This document shows, in pieces, positions 8,392 through 15,900 of a stretch of 64,000 bases of DNA. Position numbers and translations under genes: made by a program. This DNA comes from Aldehydirespirator sp963662645. Its GTDB lineage: Bacteria; Actinomycetota; Acidimicrobiia; Acidimicrobiales; Aldehydirespiratoraceae. Position 1 is the first letter of the stretch. Each line of letters opens with the position of its first letter. The notes under the pieces were generated by a model. The model made no database searches, was not told the origin of the DNA, and saw only the letters and a list, made by a program, of their open reading frames with translations. The DNA is taken from the NCBI GenBank assembly GCA_963662645.2, contig OY759762.1, forward strand, positions 434,001-498,000, read 5' to 3'.

Positions 8392-9303
8392 TCAGGCCAG
8401 TGCCTCCAGCCAGGCCACGAACTCGTCGCGCAGCCACTGGGGGTCGAGCACCTCCGCGTGCTCGAGGAACTCGACCACGAACGATCTGAGCGCGGCGGTG
8501 TCGCGCACCTGGAGTGTGAGCACCACCGAGCCGTCGGGCCGGCGCTCACCGTCGACCCCGGCCCGGTGGCAGGCCCAGCCGGCCTGGTCGGCGTCCACCA
8601 GCACCCGGGCCTCGACCGGTTCTGCCGCGCCGAACTCCCAAGGCCTCAGGGTGCGGGGATCGGGACCCTCCCCCACCGGGTTCACCGCCGGGCCCCGCTC
8701 GGTGATCTCGCCGCCGATGCGGTCCACGCGGAACAGTCGGTCGGCCGACTGGTCCACATCCCAGCCCACCAGGTACCAGTGGCCGCGGTGGAACGACAGG
8801 CGCCAGGGCTCTACCCGCCGATCCGCGTCCCGGTAGGCGAACGAGACCGCCCGGCGCCCGAGGGCGGCCGCCACCAGCTTCGACAGGGAGTCGTGGAAGG
8901 GCAGCTCGCCCACCGCCTCGACCGGCCCGACACCGCCGGCGGCCGACGCGGCGCCGAGCCGGGCCAGGCCCCCGCCCGCGCCGCCCTCGAGGCGCACCAG
9001 GTTGGTGGACAGATGCAATGCCGCCAGCTCGTCGGGTTCGAAGCGCAGGTCGCGTCCGGCATACTGCGCGGCCGGGATGCGGTATCCCTCCACCGGCGGA
9101 TCGAGCCGGTAGAGGGTCGAGACCTCTATGGGCACGCCTATCGCCCTCAGGTCCGCCTTGTCGCGTTCGAACATCCGCCTGAAAGCGGTCTTGTCCTCCG
9201 CGTAGGCACCGGCCATGCGCTCACGCAGCTCGTTCGCGCTGAGCGGATGCGATGCGTTGAGCAGCGCCGCGGTGAGGTTCAAGAGCCGTTCGAACTTGTC
9301 CAT
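8392..9303 (-). CDS. pafB: WYL-domain transcriptional regulator PafB
   Basis: 303 residues from ATG 9303. The N-terminal helix-turn-helix reads MDKFERLLNLTAALL...SANELRERMAG. The central WYL domain includes RRAVSFAYRDADRRVEPWRL and HWYLVGWDVDQSADRLFRVDRI, and the WCX-like C-terminus ends in LRDEFVAWLEALA. It is the partner of PafC for DNA-damage-dependent transcription. It lies 65 bp downstream of pafA. The reading frame is open further upstream, but family N-termini and the spacing favour 9303. Confidence 0.9.
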   Translation of the reverse strand: MDKFERLLNLTAALLNASHPLSANELRERMAGAYAEDKTAFRRMFERDKADLRAIGVPIEVSTLYRLDPPVEGYRIPAAQYAGRDLRFEPDELAALHLSTNLVRLEGGAGGGLARLGAASAAGGVGPVEAVGELPFHDSLSKLVAAALGRRAVSFAYRDADRRVEPWRLSFHRGHWYLVGWDVDQSADRLFRVDRIGGEITERGPAVNPVGEGPDPRTLRPWEFGAAEPVEARVLVDADQAGWACHRAGVDGERRPDGSVVLTLQVRDTAALRSFVVEFLEHAEVLDPQWLRDEFVAWLEALA

Positions 9304-9368
9304 GGTTAGAAGCGGTGGGCTCGGCGGGTGCCGTCGACCGACGGATAGGACGCTACCGGGGCCCGTCG

Positions 9369-10727
9369 CTACAAGGAGGCGATCAGCTTCTCCACCCGCT
9401 CGTCGTGAGACTTGAACGGATCCTTGCACAGCACGGTCCGCTGGGACTGGTCGTTGAGCTTCAGGTGGACCCAGTCGACGGTGTAGTCCCGCCTTCGCTC
9501 CTTGGCCCGGCGGATGAACTCGCCCCTCAGGCGGGCCCGGGTGGTGGACGGCGGGTGCTCCACCGCGTGGTGGATCTCGGCCTCGGTGACCAGCGTCTCC
9601 ACCATGCCCCGGTGCTGCATGCAGTAGTAGAGGCCGCGGTTCTGGCTCACATCGTGGTACTGCAGGTCCACCAGGGCGACCCGCGGGTCGGCCAGGTCCA
9701 GCCCGTGCCGCTCCCGGTACGCCTCAACGAGGTGGTGCTTGACTACCCAGTCGATCTCGCGGTCGAGTTGGAGCGGATCCTGCTCGATGGCGGTCAGGCA
9801 GTACTCCCACATGGTGAGCGCCTTCTTCTCCTCGTCGGAGAGGTCGTGGTGCTCGGCGTAGCGCAGGGCCCGGTTCAAATACTCCGACTGGATCTCGAGG
9901 GCGCTGACCTCGCGGCCGGTGGCGAGCCGCACCCGGCGCTGGCAGGTGATGTCGTGGCTGATCTCGCGGATGGCGCGGATGGGGTTCTCCAGCGTCATGT
10001 CCCGCAGCACGACCCGGGGGTCCTCCAGCATTCGCAGCATCAGCGCGCACGTCCCGACCTTGAGGAAGGTGGTGTACTCGCTCATGTTGGAGTCGCCCAC
10101 GATCACGTGCAGCCGCCGGAAGCGCTCGGCGTCGGCGTGGGGCTCGTCGCGGGTGTTGATGATCGGGCGCGACCGGGTGGTGGCCGACGACACTCCCTCC
10201 CAGATGTGCTCGGCCCTCTGGCTGATGCAGTACATGGCGCCCCGGGCGGTCTGCAGCACCTTGCCCGCGCCGGCGTAGATCTGGCGGCTGACGAGGAACG
10301 GGATCAGCACCTCGGCGTAGTCGCTGAGGTCGTCGCGGCGGCTGGTGAGATAGTTCTCGTGGCAGCCGTAGCTGTTGCCGGCCGAGTCGGTGTTGTTCTT
10401 GAACAGGAACACGTCGCCGCGGATGCCCTCTTCGGCCAGGCGCTCCTCGGCGTCGCCCAGCAGGCGCTCGACGATGCGCTCGCCGGCCTTGTCGTGGACG
10501 ACCAGGTCGTGGGCCGAGTCGCACTCCGGGGTGGCGTACTCGGGATGGCTGCCGACGTCGAGGTACAGCCGCGATCCGTTGCCCAGGAACACGTTGCTGC
10601 TGCGCCCCCAAGACACCACCTTGCGGAACAGGTAGCGGGCCACCTCGTCGGGGCTGAGGCGGCGCTGGCCCCGCAGCGTGCAGGTCACGCCGTACTCGTT
10701 CTCGATCCCGAAGATGCGCCGCTGCAC
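9369..10727 (-). CDS. pafA: Pup-protein ligase PafA
   Basis: Ligase that phosphorylates the C-terminal Glu of Pup and joins it to substrate lysines, marking them for the proteasome. 452 residues from GTG 10727, chosen because mycobacterial PafA also begins MQRRI-GIE-E-G. Signatures are LYLDVGSHPEYATPEC (catalytic Asp57), LFKNNTDSAGNSYGCHENYL, SSATTRSRPIINTRDEPHAD and LKLNDQSQRTVLCKDPF near the end. The fold is glutamine-synthetase-like, shared with Dop. The open frame continues 21 codons upstream. Unusually, pafA is separated from prcA by an oppositely oriented gene. Confidence 0.97.
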   Translation of the reverse strand: MQRRIFGIENEYGVTCTLRGQRRLSPDEVARYLFRKVVSWGRSSNVFLGNGSRLYLDVGSHPEYATPECDSAHDLVVHDKAGERIVERLLGDAEERLAEEGIRGDVFLFKNNTDSAGNSYGCHENYLTSRRDDLSDYAEVLIPFLVSRQIYAGAGKVLQTARGAMYCISQRAEHIWEGVSSATTRSRPIINTRDEPHADAERFRRLHVIVGDSNMSEYTTFLKVGTCALMLRMLEDPRVVLRDMTLENPIRAIREISHDITCQRRVRLATGREVSALEIQSEYLNRALRYAEHHDLSDEEKKALTMWEYCLTAIEQDPLQLDREIDWVVKHHLVEAYRERHGLDLADPRVALVDLQYHDVSQNRGLYYCMQHRGMVETLVTEAEIHHAVEHPPSTTRARLRGEFIRRAKERRRDYTVDWVHLKLNDQSQRTVLCKDPFKSHDERVEKLIASL

Positions 10728-10856
10728 CCCGCCACCGTACCCCCCTCGACCCCCCGCCGACGGATCGGCCGAAGCGGCCGTAGTTGCCACACCGAAATGC
10801 GATGGTCGCCAACCGCCTTCTCCGCGGTGGTTAGATAAATGTCATGAAGTTTCAAG

Positions 10857-10885
10857 TTGCATCGCTATAGCTGGGAGCATAGATT
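10857..10885 (+). promoter_or_regulatory. Candidate promoter, probably leaderless
   Basis: TTGCAT (10857-10862), a 17-bp spacer and TAGATT (10880-10885) lie in a locally AT-richer gap. The expected transcription start falls at or next to the ATG at 10892. The coiled-coil gene would then be translated from a leaderless mRNA, which is common in actinobacteria. Confidence 0.4.
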
Positions 10886-10891
10886 GGGCGC

Positions 10892-11308
10892 ATGGACACC
10901 GAAGCGGTCACGACAGTGCTGACGATCGTCGGGACATCCTTCGGTGCCATCCTGGCCGCGCTGATCACGCTGATGGTGGCCTCGATCCGCATCCAGCACC
11001 GAGACAGCACCGCCACCCGCCAGCTCATCACCGACGCCCGCAAGGAGAACCGGGACCTCATCGACCAGGCCCGCAAGGAGAACCGGGACCTGATCGATCA
11101 GGTCCGCGGAGAGAACCGAGACCTCATCGACAAGAACCGAGACCTCATCGACAAGAACCGCGACCTCATCGAGAGGAACCACAACGCCGTGATCAGCATC
11201 CTCGGCGACACCCGGGAACGGCTCGCCCGCATCGAGGGCCACCTGCGGATCGACCGGCCCGCATCCGACGACCCTGAATCCGAAGGTAACAGCCGCGAAG
11301 CCGCCTGA
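10892..11308 (+). CDS. Membrane-anchored repeat coiled-coil protein, unknown function
   Basis: 138 residues. An N-terminal transmembrane helix (about 8-31) is followed by a predicted long coiled coil built from 11-residue repeats (ARKENRDLIDQ, three copies) that change to 7-residue repeats (KNRDLID/KNRDLIE, three copies). The C-terminal tail is charged. It is the only plus-strand gene in the proteasome locus and sits between prcA and pafA. No enzyme motif is seen. It could be a membrane tether or scaffold; any link to the proteasome is only positional. Confidence 0.7.
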   Translation: MDTEAVTTVLTIVGTSFGAILAALITLMVASIRIQHRDSTATRQLITDARKENRDLIDQARKENRDLIDQVRGENRDLIDKNRDLIDKNRDLIERNHNAVISILGDTRERLARIEGHLRIDRPASDDPESEGNSREAA

Positions 11309-11349
11309 ACCACTGCGACTCGGCCGGCTCTCACCCGCCGGCGCGCGTG

Positions 11350-12039
11350 CTAGGCCTCGAGGATGGTGGCTATTTCTTCGTCGGTTAGGCGGCGGAAGGC
11401 TCGGCGGTCGTTGCTGCGGTCCAGGACGGCCGCCTCGAGGCTCTCAGCGGAGAGGGTGCGGTCGGGTCCGGCCAGGGCGGACACGGCAGCCCGCACGCCT
11501 TCGGCCAGCGAGCGGGGGGCCTCGCGCAGGGCCGCCGCGAAGCGCTCCGAGATCTCCTCGGTCTCGCCGCCGAGCACCACCCAGTCGTCCTCGTCGACCA
11601 CGGTGCCGTCGTAGAGGATGTGGAACAGCTGGTCGCCGCGGCCGTCGGTGTCGAGGCCGATCTCGGCCACCAGTATCTCCACCTCCATCGGCTTGAACTC
11701 GTGGGTGAAGACCTGCCCGAGGCTTTGGGCGTAGGCGTTGGCCAGGCTGCGGGCGTCGACGTCCTCGCGGCTGAAGGCGAAGCCCTTCAGGTCGGCGTGG
11801 CGCACCCCGGCGATGCGGAGCTGATCGAACTCGTTGTAGCGGCCCACCCCCGCGAAGGCGATGCGGTCGTAGATCTCGCTCACCTTGCGCAGCGTGCTGG
11901 ACGTGTTCTCGGCCACGATGGCGATGCCGCCGCCGTATCGGAAGGCGACCAGGCTGCGGCCCCGGGCGATGCCCTTCTGGGCATAGTCGGCCTTGTCTTT
12001 CATCATCTGCTCGGGCGGGGCGTAGAAGGGCATCGTCAT
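11350..12039 (-). CDS. prcA: 20S proteasome alpha subunit PrcA
   Basis: Forms the outer gating rings of the actinobacterial 20S core. 229 residues from ATG 12039 (MTMPFYAPPEQMMKDKADYA), matching the family N-terminus with a PEQ-M signature. It continues with KGIARGRSLVAFRYGGG, ENTSSTLRKVSEIYDRIAFAGVGRYNEFDQL and MEVEILVAEIG. The C-terminus ends in RRAFRRLTDEEIATILEA. Three overlapping mini-ORFs separate it from prcB; the last ends within the prcA start codon (ATGA). Its translation probably depends on reinitiation through that chain or on internal initiation. Confidence 0.96.
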   Translation of the reverse strand: MTMPFYAPPEQMMKDKADYAQKGIARGRSLVAFRYGGGIAIVAENTSSTLRKVSEIYDRIAFAGVGRYNEFDQLRIAGVRHADLKGFAFSREDVDARSLANAYAQSLGQVFTHEFKPMEVEILVAEIGLDTDGRGDQLFHILYDGTVVDEDDWVVLGGETEEISERFAAALREAPRSLAEGVRAAVSALAGPDRTLSAESLEAAVLDRSNDRRAFRRLTDEEIATILEA

Positions 12040-12086
12040 CGCGGGCACCCCCCTGTGCTCGGAACTCGGACCAAGGGCATCGTCAT
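12036..12086 (-). CDS. Mini-ORF 3 of the prcB-prcA chain (16 aa)
   Basis: Reads MTMPLVRVPSTGGCPR then TGA. Its ATG lies inside the stop of mini-ORF 2, and its TGA overlaps the prcA ATG (ATGA). It starts with the same MTMP as prcA, so it is a duplicated copy of the prcA start region (47 bp upstream). Whether the peptide is made is unknown; its role may be only to keep translation coupled. Confidence 0.6.
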   Translation of the reverse strand: MTMPLVRVPSTGGCPR

Positions 12087-12130
12087 GATGCGGCCCCTGT
12101 GCTCGGAACTCGGACCGGGGGCATCGTCAT
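12083..12130 (-). CDS. Mini-ORF 2 of the prcB-prcA chain (15 aa)
   Basis: Reads MTMPPVRVPSTGAAS then TGA. It is linked by 4-nt ATGA overlaps to mini-ORF 1 upstream and mini-ORF 3 downstream. It is nearly identical to mini-ORF 3 through MTMP-VRVPSTG, showing a 44-bp tandem duplication. Confidence 0.6.
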   Translation of the reverse strand: MTMPPVRVPSTGAAS

Positions 12131-12168
12131 GACGTGCCCCCGCTACGCCCATCGCGGCGCATTGTCAT
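12127..12168 (-). CDS. Mini-ORF 1 of the prcB-prcA chain (13 aa)
   Basis: Reads MTMRRDGRSGGTS then TGA. Its ATG overlaps the prcB stop (ATGA) and its stop overlaps the start of mini-ORF 2. It is more diverged than the next two copies but keeps MTM and the TCATGAC junction. The start-to-start distance is 38 bp, i.e. 3n-1, as a 4-nt overlap chain requires. Confidence 0.55.
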   Translation of the reverse strand: MTMRRDGRSGGTS

Positions 12169-12989
12169 GACGCGCCGCCCTCGCGCCGGATGCGGTGGCG
12201 ACGCAGCAGCCGCTCGGTGCGGCGGCGCAACTCGGCGTCGTCGAGGCGCACGTATCCGCTGGCGTCGATCACCGCCACCACGGGGAACACGTCGCGCACC
12301 GGGTCGGGTCCGCCGGTGGCGGCATCCGCGTCGGAGGCCACGTACAGCGCATCCAGCACCAAATCCACGGCCGCGGACCTCGCCATCGACGGGCGGTATC
12401 CCAGCTTCACCACGGTGTTGGCGTGCAACGAGCCCGAGCCGGTGGCGGCGTGGTCCCGCTCCTCGTAGCGCCCGCCAGTGACGTCGTACTCGAAGATCCG
12501 GCCCCTCGAGGCCATTGTGTCGAATCCCGCGAAGATGGGCACGACCACCATGCCCTGCATGGCCGCGGGCAGGTTGGCCCTCACCATCTGGCCGAGCTGG
12601 TTGGCCTTGCCCTCGAGGCTGATCGGGGTGCCCTCCACCTTCTCGTAGTGCTCGAGCTGGAGCTGGAACAGCCGCACCATCTCCGTCGAGGGCCCGGCCG
12701 CTCCGGCAATGGCCACACCGGAATGCCGGTCGGCGGGAAACACCTTCTCGATCCGGTGGTTGCTGATCAGGTGCCCCGCAGTGGCCCGCCGGTCGCCGGC
12801 CATGACCACCCCGGCGTCGTAGCGGACCGCCACACAGGTGGTGCCGTGGGGAATCTCCGGCGGCACCGGCGGCATGTGCTCGGCGGAAGCACCGAACGGG
12901 CGGGGATCCGGGCCGGAGCCGGTTAGGCGCAGCAGCGCGGCAAAGTCGGGACCGGGATCGTCGTGCGGCTCGAAGCGGGGCAGGCTCAC
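12165..12989 (-). CDS. prcB: 20S proteasome beta subunit PrcB
   Basis: Catalytic inner-ring subunit. 274 residues from GTG 12989. A propeptide of about 49 residues is predicted to be removed before Thr50 (IPHG|TTCVAVRY), exposing the N-terminal nucleophile threonine. Further family marks are GVVMAGDRRATAGHLISNHRIEKVFP, AGAAGPSTEMVRLFQLQLEHYEK, and a GSGSLHA segment near the mature C-terminal part. It lies 64 bp downstream of pup. Its stop codon is the first link in the mini-ORF chain leading to prcA. Confidence 0.97.
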   Translation of the reverse strand: MSLPRFEPHDDPGPDFAALLRLTGSGPDPRPFGASAEHMPPVPPEIPHGTTCVAVRYDAGVVMAGDRRATAGHLISNHRIEKVFPADRHSGVAIAGAAGPSTEMVRLFQLQLEHYEKVEGTPISLEGKANQLGQMVRANLPAAMQGMVVVPIFAGFDTMASRGRIFEYDVTGGRYEERDHAATGSGSLHANTVVKLGYRPSMARSAAVDLVLDALYVASDADAATGGPDPVRDVFPVVAVIDASGYVRLDDAELRRRTERLLRRHRIRREGGAS

Positions 12990-13053
12990 TCGCCAGCTCC
13001 CGGGATGCTGCGCCCTCCGTCGTCCGAGTGACGCACGATCCTGGTGCCTCCTA

Positions 13054-13248
13054 TCACTCGCCGCCCTTTTGGATGTAGCTCTTCACGAAGTCCTCGGCGT
13101 TGGTTTCGAGCACCTCGTCGATCTCGTCAAGCAGGTCGTCGAGTTGAGCCTTGATGTCGGAGCCCCGCTCCGACGCGGGCGGCGCCTCCTCCACAGACTG
13201 CTCGCGGGTTGCCGGCGCCGGCTTGCGGATCTGCTCTCTCTCGGCCAC
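13054..13248 (-). CDS. pup: Prokaryotic ubiquitin-like protein Pup (ends Gly-Gly-Glu)
   Basis: 64-residue, largely disordered modifier attached to lysines through its C-terminal Glu. The start is GTG with a strong GGGAGGA site about 7 nt upstream. The conserved C-terminal half reads DIKAQLDDLLDEIDEVLETN then AEDFVKSYIQKGGE. Because it already ends in Glu rather than Gln, no deamidation by Dop should be needed before ligation. It sits in the canonical order dop-pup-prcB-prcA. Confidence 0.97.
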   Translation of the reverse strand: MAEREQIRKPAPATREQSVEEAPPASERGSDIKAQLDDLLDEIDEVLETNAEDFVKSYIQKGGE

Positions 13249-13296
13249 TGGATTCCTCCCGGCTCGGTGCGTACCCTCAGGTTTCTACAACGGAGG

Positions 13297-14814
13297 CTAC
13301 GCGCCAGCGGCGCCCAAGCGGCGCAGTAGGTCGATCGCGGAGTCGCACTCGTCGAACATGGCGCCAACGTGGGCGACGGTGCCCCGCGCCGGCTCGGTCA
13401 TCGAGACCCGTCGCAGCGAGCCCTCGCCCACATCGAAGACGATCGAATCCCAGTTGGCCGCGACGACCTCTGTCGCGAAGCGTTGCAGGCACCGCCCCCT
13501 GAAGAAGGCGCGGGTGTCGGGCGGCGGCTCGGTCATGGCCCACTCGGCGTCGGCCTCGTCCACCAGCGTCTCGAGCCCGGCCCTGGCGGCCAGGGACCTG
13601 TCGGGCCGCAGATCGTGGTATTGGATGTCGAGGGCCCGAAGCCGGGCGTCCTCCCAGTCGAGGCCGTGACGCTCCCGGAAGCCCTCCAGCAGCCGGAGCT
13701 TGGCCACCCAGTCGATCTGGGCGGCGAGTTCCATCGGGTCGCGCTCCAAACCGCCGAGCACCGTTTCCCAGCGGCTCAGCACCTCCTGGGCGACGTCTCC
13801 GCCGACTGCGTCCGCCCCCGTCGCGTCCACATAGGCGCGGGCCGCAGCCAGCAGCTCCCACTGCGCGTCGAGCGCGGTGATCGTGGAACCGTCCGCGAGC
13901 TCCAGCGGAGCCCGCAGCGACAGGTCGCGGCTCACCTGGCGCAGCGCCGCCACCGGCGAGGCGAAGCGCAGCTCGCGGGGAACGGCGTCGTCCTCGGTGA
14001 GGGCCATCACCAGCGCGGTCGTGCCGACCTTGAGGAACGTCGCCACCTGCGACATGTTGGCGTCGCCCACGATCACGTGCAGGCGCCGGTACTTGGCCGC
14101 GTCGGCGTGGGGCTCGTCGCGGGTGTTGACGATGGGACGCTTGAGGGTGGTCTCCAAGCCGACCTCCTCCTCGATGAAGTCGGCCCGCTGGGAGATCTGG
14201 TAGCCGGCCTCGTCCAGGCGCATCCCGGAGGTCTCGCTGCCCATCTTGCCCGCCCCGCAGAAGATCTGGCGGGTCACGAAGTGCGCGGTGGCGTGGGTGA
14301 CGATGCGCGAGAACGGCACCGACCGGCTCACCAGGTAGTTCTCGTGGCAGCCGTAGCTGTTGCCCTTGCCGTCGGAGTTGTTCTTGTAGACCACGATCTC
14401 CTCGCCCGGCGCCAGCAGCATCCGGGCCGCCTCCATGGAGCGGGCCGCGATCAGCTCGGCAGCCCGGTCATAGACGACCACGGAGCGGGCGTCGGCGCAC
14501 TCTGGGGTGGACAGCTCGGGGTGGGCATGGTCGACGTAGTAGCGGGCGCCGTTGGTCAGCACCGCGTTCACCAGGTGGGTCTCGATCTCGGGCGCGAGCG
14601 AGCCCGCTGCAGCTCCGCCCCGGGCGTCGTTTCCGGGAGTCTCGTCGGTGAAGTCCCAGCCCACCGCGGCCCGGCCCGGCTCGGGCGACTGCTCGGTGGC
14701 GATGAGGTAGGCGTTGATCAGCAGCGACGACGCCGAGATCGGGTTGGGCTCCGGCGCGCCCCGGTGGACGATGCCGTACTCGGTCTCGAGGCCGAGCGTC
14801 TTGGGGACAGCCAC
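13297..14814 (-). CDS. dop: Depupylase Dop
   Basis: Glutamine-synthetase-fold paralogue of PafA that removes Pup from substrates and deamidates Pup-Gln where present. 505 residues from GTG 14814 (MAVPKTLGLETEYG). Signatures are RYYVDHAHPELSTPEC (catalytic Asp95), VYKNNSDGKGNSYGCHENYL, VGLETTLKRPIVNTRDEPHAD, LHVIVGDANMSQVATFLKVG and a C-terminal WDSIVFDVGEGSLRRV. Since Pup here ends in Glu, depupylation is probably its main role. The first bases of the gene are repeated 110 bp upstream, flanking a dispersed repeat. Confidence 0.96.
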   Translation of the reverse strand: MAVPKTLGLETEYGIVHRGAPEPNPISASSLLINAYLIATEQSPEPGRAAVGWDFTDETPGNDARGGAAAGSLAPEIETHLVNAVLTNGARYYVDHAHPELSTPECADARSVVVYDRAAELIAARSMEAARMLLAPGEEIVVYKNNSDGKGNSYGCHENYLVSRSVPFSRIVTHATAHFVTRQIFCGAGKMGSETSGMRLDEAGYQISQRADFIEEEVGLETTLKRPIVNTRDEPHADAAKYRRLHVIVGDANMSQVATFLKVGTTALVMALTEDDAVPRELRFASPVAALRQVSRDLSLRAPLELADGSTITALDAQWELLAAARAYVDATGADAVGGDVAQEVLSRWETVLGGLERDPMELAAQIDWVAKLRLLEGFRERHGLDWEDARLRALDIQYHDLRPDRSLAARAGLETLVDEADAEWAMTEPPPDTRAFFRGRCLQRFATEVVAANWDSIVFDVGEGSLRRVSMTEPARGTVAHVGAMFDECDSAIDLLRRLGAAGA

Positions 14815-14946
14815 GGTCCGGACGCTACTGAGACTCAGAACGCCGAGCGAGGCCGGGCCCGAGCGGCCCGTGAGCGAAGCGAACAAGAGCGGGCGCCACA
14901 GCCGAGCGTCTTGGGGACAGCCACGGTCCGGACGCTAGCGAGACTC
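14791..14946. repeat. 46-bp direct repeat of the dop start region flanking a dispersed repeat
   Basis: Bases 14791-14836 and 14901-14946 match except for two positions. Each includes the dop GTG with its first codons (VPKTLG) plus the upstream CGTCCGGACC. The 64 bp between them hold copy 3 of the dispersed element (about 14843-14893). The upstream copy opens a 29-codon decoy ORF starting MAVPKTLGCGARSC and ending at 14835, before the real dop start. Confidence 0.75.
14843..14893 (+). repeat. Dispersed intergenic repeat, copy 3
   Basis: Best-conserved copy: CCGAGCGAGGCCGGGCCCGA, GCGGCCCGTGAGCGAAGCGA, then ACAAGAGCGG. It is the same element as at 988, 5393 and 28015, inserted between the two copies of the dop start region. 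Confidence 0.7.
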
Positions 14947-14959
14947 GGCGCCCGAGGGG

Positions 14960-15739
14960 CTAGAGGATCTGCGAGAGGAACAGCTTGGTGCGCTCCTCCT
15001 GGGGGTTGGTGAAGAAGTGTTCTGGTGTGCCGGTCTCGACTATCTGGCCCTCCTCCATGAAGATGACCCGGTCGGCGACCTCCCGGGCGAAGCCCATCTC
15101 GTGGGTCACCACCATCATGGTCATACCCGACAGGGCCAGCTCCTTCATCACGTCGAGCACTTCTTTGATCATCTCGGGGTCGAGGGCGGAGGTCGGCTCG
15201 TCGAAGAGCATGATCCTGGGCTCCATGGCCAGCGCCCGGGCGATGGCCACCCTCTGCTGCTGGCCGCCGGAGAGCTGGCCGGGGTACTTCTCGGCCTGCT
15301 CGGGGATGCCGACCCGCTCCAGCAGTGACCGGGCCAGGTCCTCGGCTTCCCGCTTGGGCTTCTTGCGCACCCAGATCGGGGCCAGCGTGATGTTGTCCAG
15401 CACGGTCAGGTGGGGGAACAGGTTGAACTGCTGGAACACCATGCCGACCTCGGAGCGGATCTTCTCGATGTTGCGCAGGTCGTTGGTGAGCTCCACGCCG
15501 TCGACCACGATCCGTCCTTCCTGGTGGACTTCCAAGTGGTTGATGCAGCGGATCCAGGTGGACTTGCCCGAGCCCGACGGGCCGAGCACCACCACCACCT
15601 CGCGCTCCTTGATGACGGCCGTGATCTGATCGAGGGCCTGGAAGTCCCCGAACCACTTGTTGACCCCCTCGCACACGATCATGTCGTCGCGGGCGGCGAG
15701 CTCCTCGGTCAAGGCGGTGGTGGCGTCGCTGACGCTCAT
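14960..15739 (-). CDS. aapP: Amino-acid ABC transporter ATP-binding protein (AapP/BztD/GlnQ type)
   Basis: 259-residue cytoplasmic ATPase of a polar-amino-acid importer. Walker A is LGPSGSGKST, the Q-loop is VFQQFNLFPHLTVLDN, the ABC signature is LSGGQQQRVAIARALA, Walker B is IMLFDEPTSALDPE, and the H-loop is VVTHEMGFAREVADR. The start is ATG 15739, the last of four near-identical start regions. A 39-codon mini-ORF built from the other three ends inside this start codon. It is the final gene of the aapJ-Q-M-P set, between mpa and dop. Confidence 0.93.
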   Translation of the reverse strand: MSVSDATTALTEELAARDDMIVCEGVNKWFGDFQALDQITAVIKEREVVVVLGPSGSGKSTWIRCINHLEVHQEGRIVVDGVELTNDLRNIEKIRSEVGMVFQQFNLFPHLTVLDNITLAPIWVRKKPKREAEDLARSLLERVGIPEQAEKYPGQLSGGQQQRVAIARALAMEPRIMLFDEPTSALDPEMIKEVLDVMKELALSGMTMMVVTHEMGFAREVADRVIFMEEGQIVETGTPEHFFTNPQEERTKLFLSQIL

Positions 15740-15855
15740 GGCTTGATCCCCCCTGTGTTCGCGTCGCTGACGCTCATGGCTTGATCCCCTGCGGTGTTCG
15801 CGTCGCTGACGCTCATGGCTTGATCCCCTGCGGTGTTCGCGTCGCTGACGCTCAT
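15736..15855 (-). CDS. 39-aa leader mini-ORF made of three copies of the aapP start
   Basis: Three tandem 39-bp units, each with AGGGGATCAAGCCATGAGCG. Two encode the 13-residue unit MSVSDANTAGDQA in frame; the third reads MSVSDANTGGIKP and stops at a TGA overlapping the aapP ATG. The last spacing is 38 instead of 39 bp, which shifts the frame and creates the ATGA overlap. Each unit carries its own Shine-Dalgarno-like AGGGG, so four ribosome-entry points precede aapP. Confidence 0.6.
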   Translation of the reverse strand: MSVSDANTAGDQAMSVSDANTAGDQAMSVSDANTGGIKP

Positions 15856-15900
15856 GGCTTGATCCCCTGCGGTGTGGCTGTGTGTGAGCGGGCGGCACGG

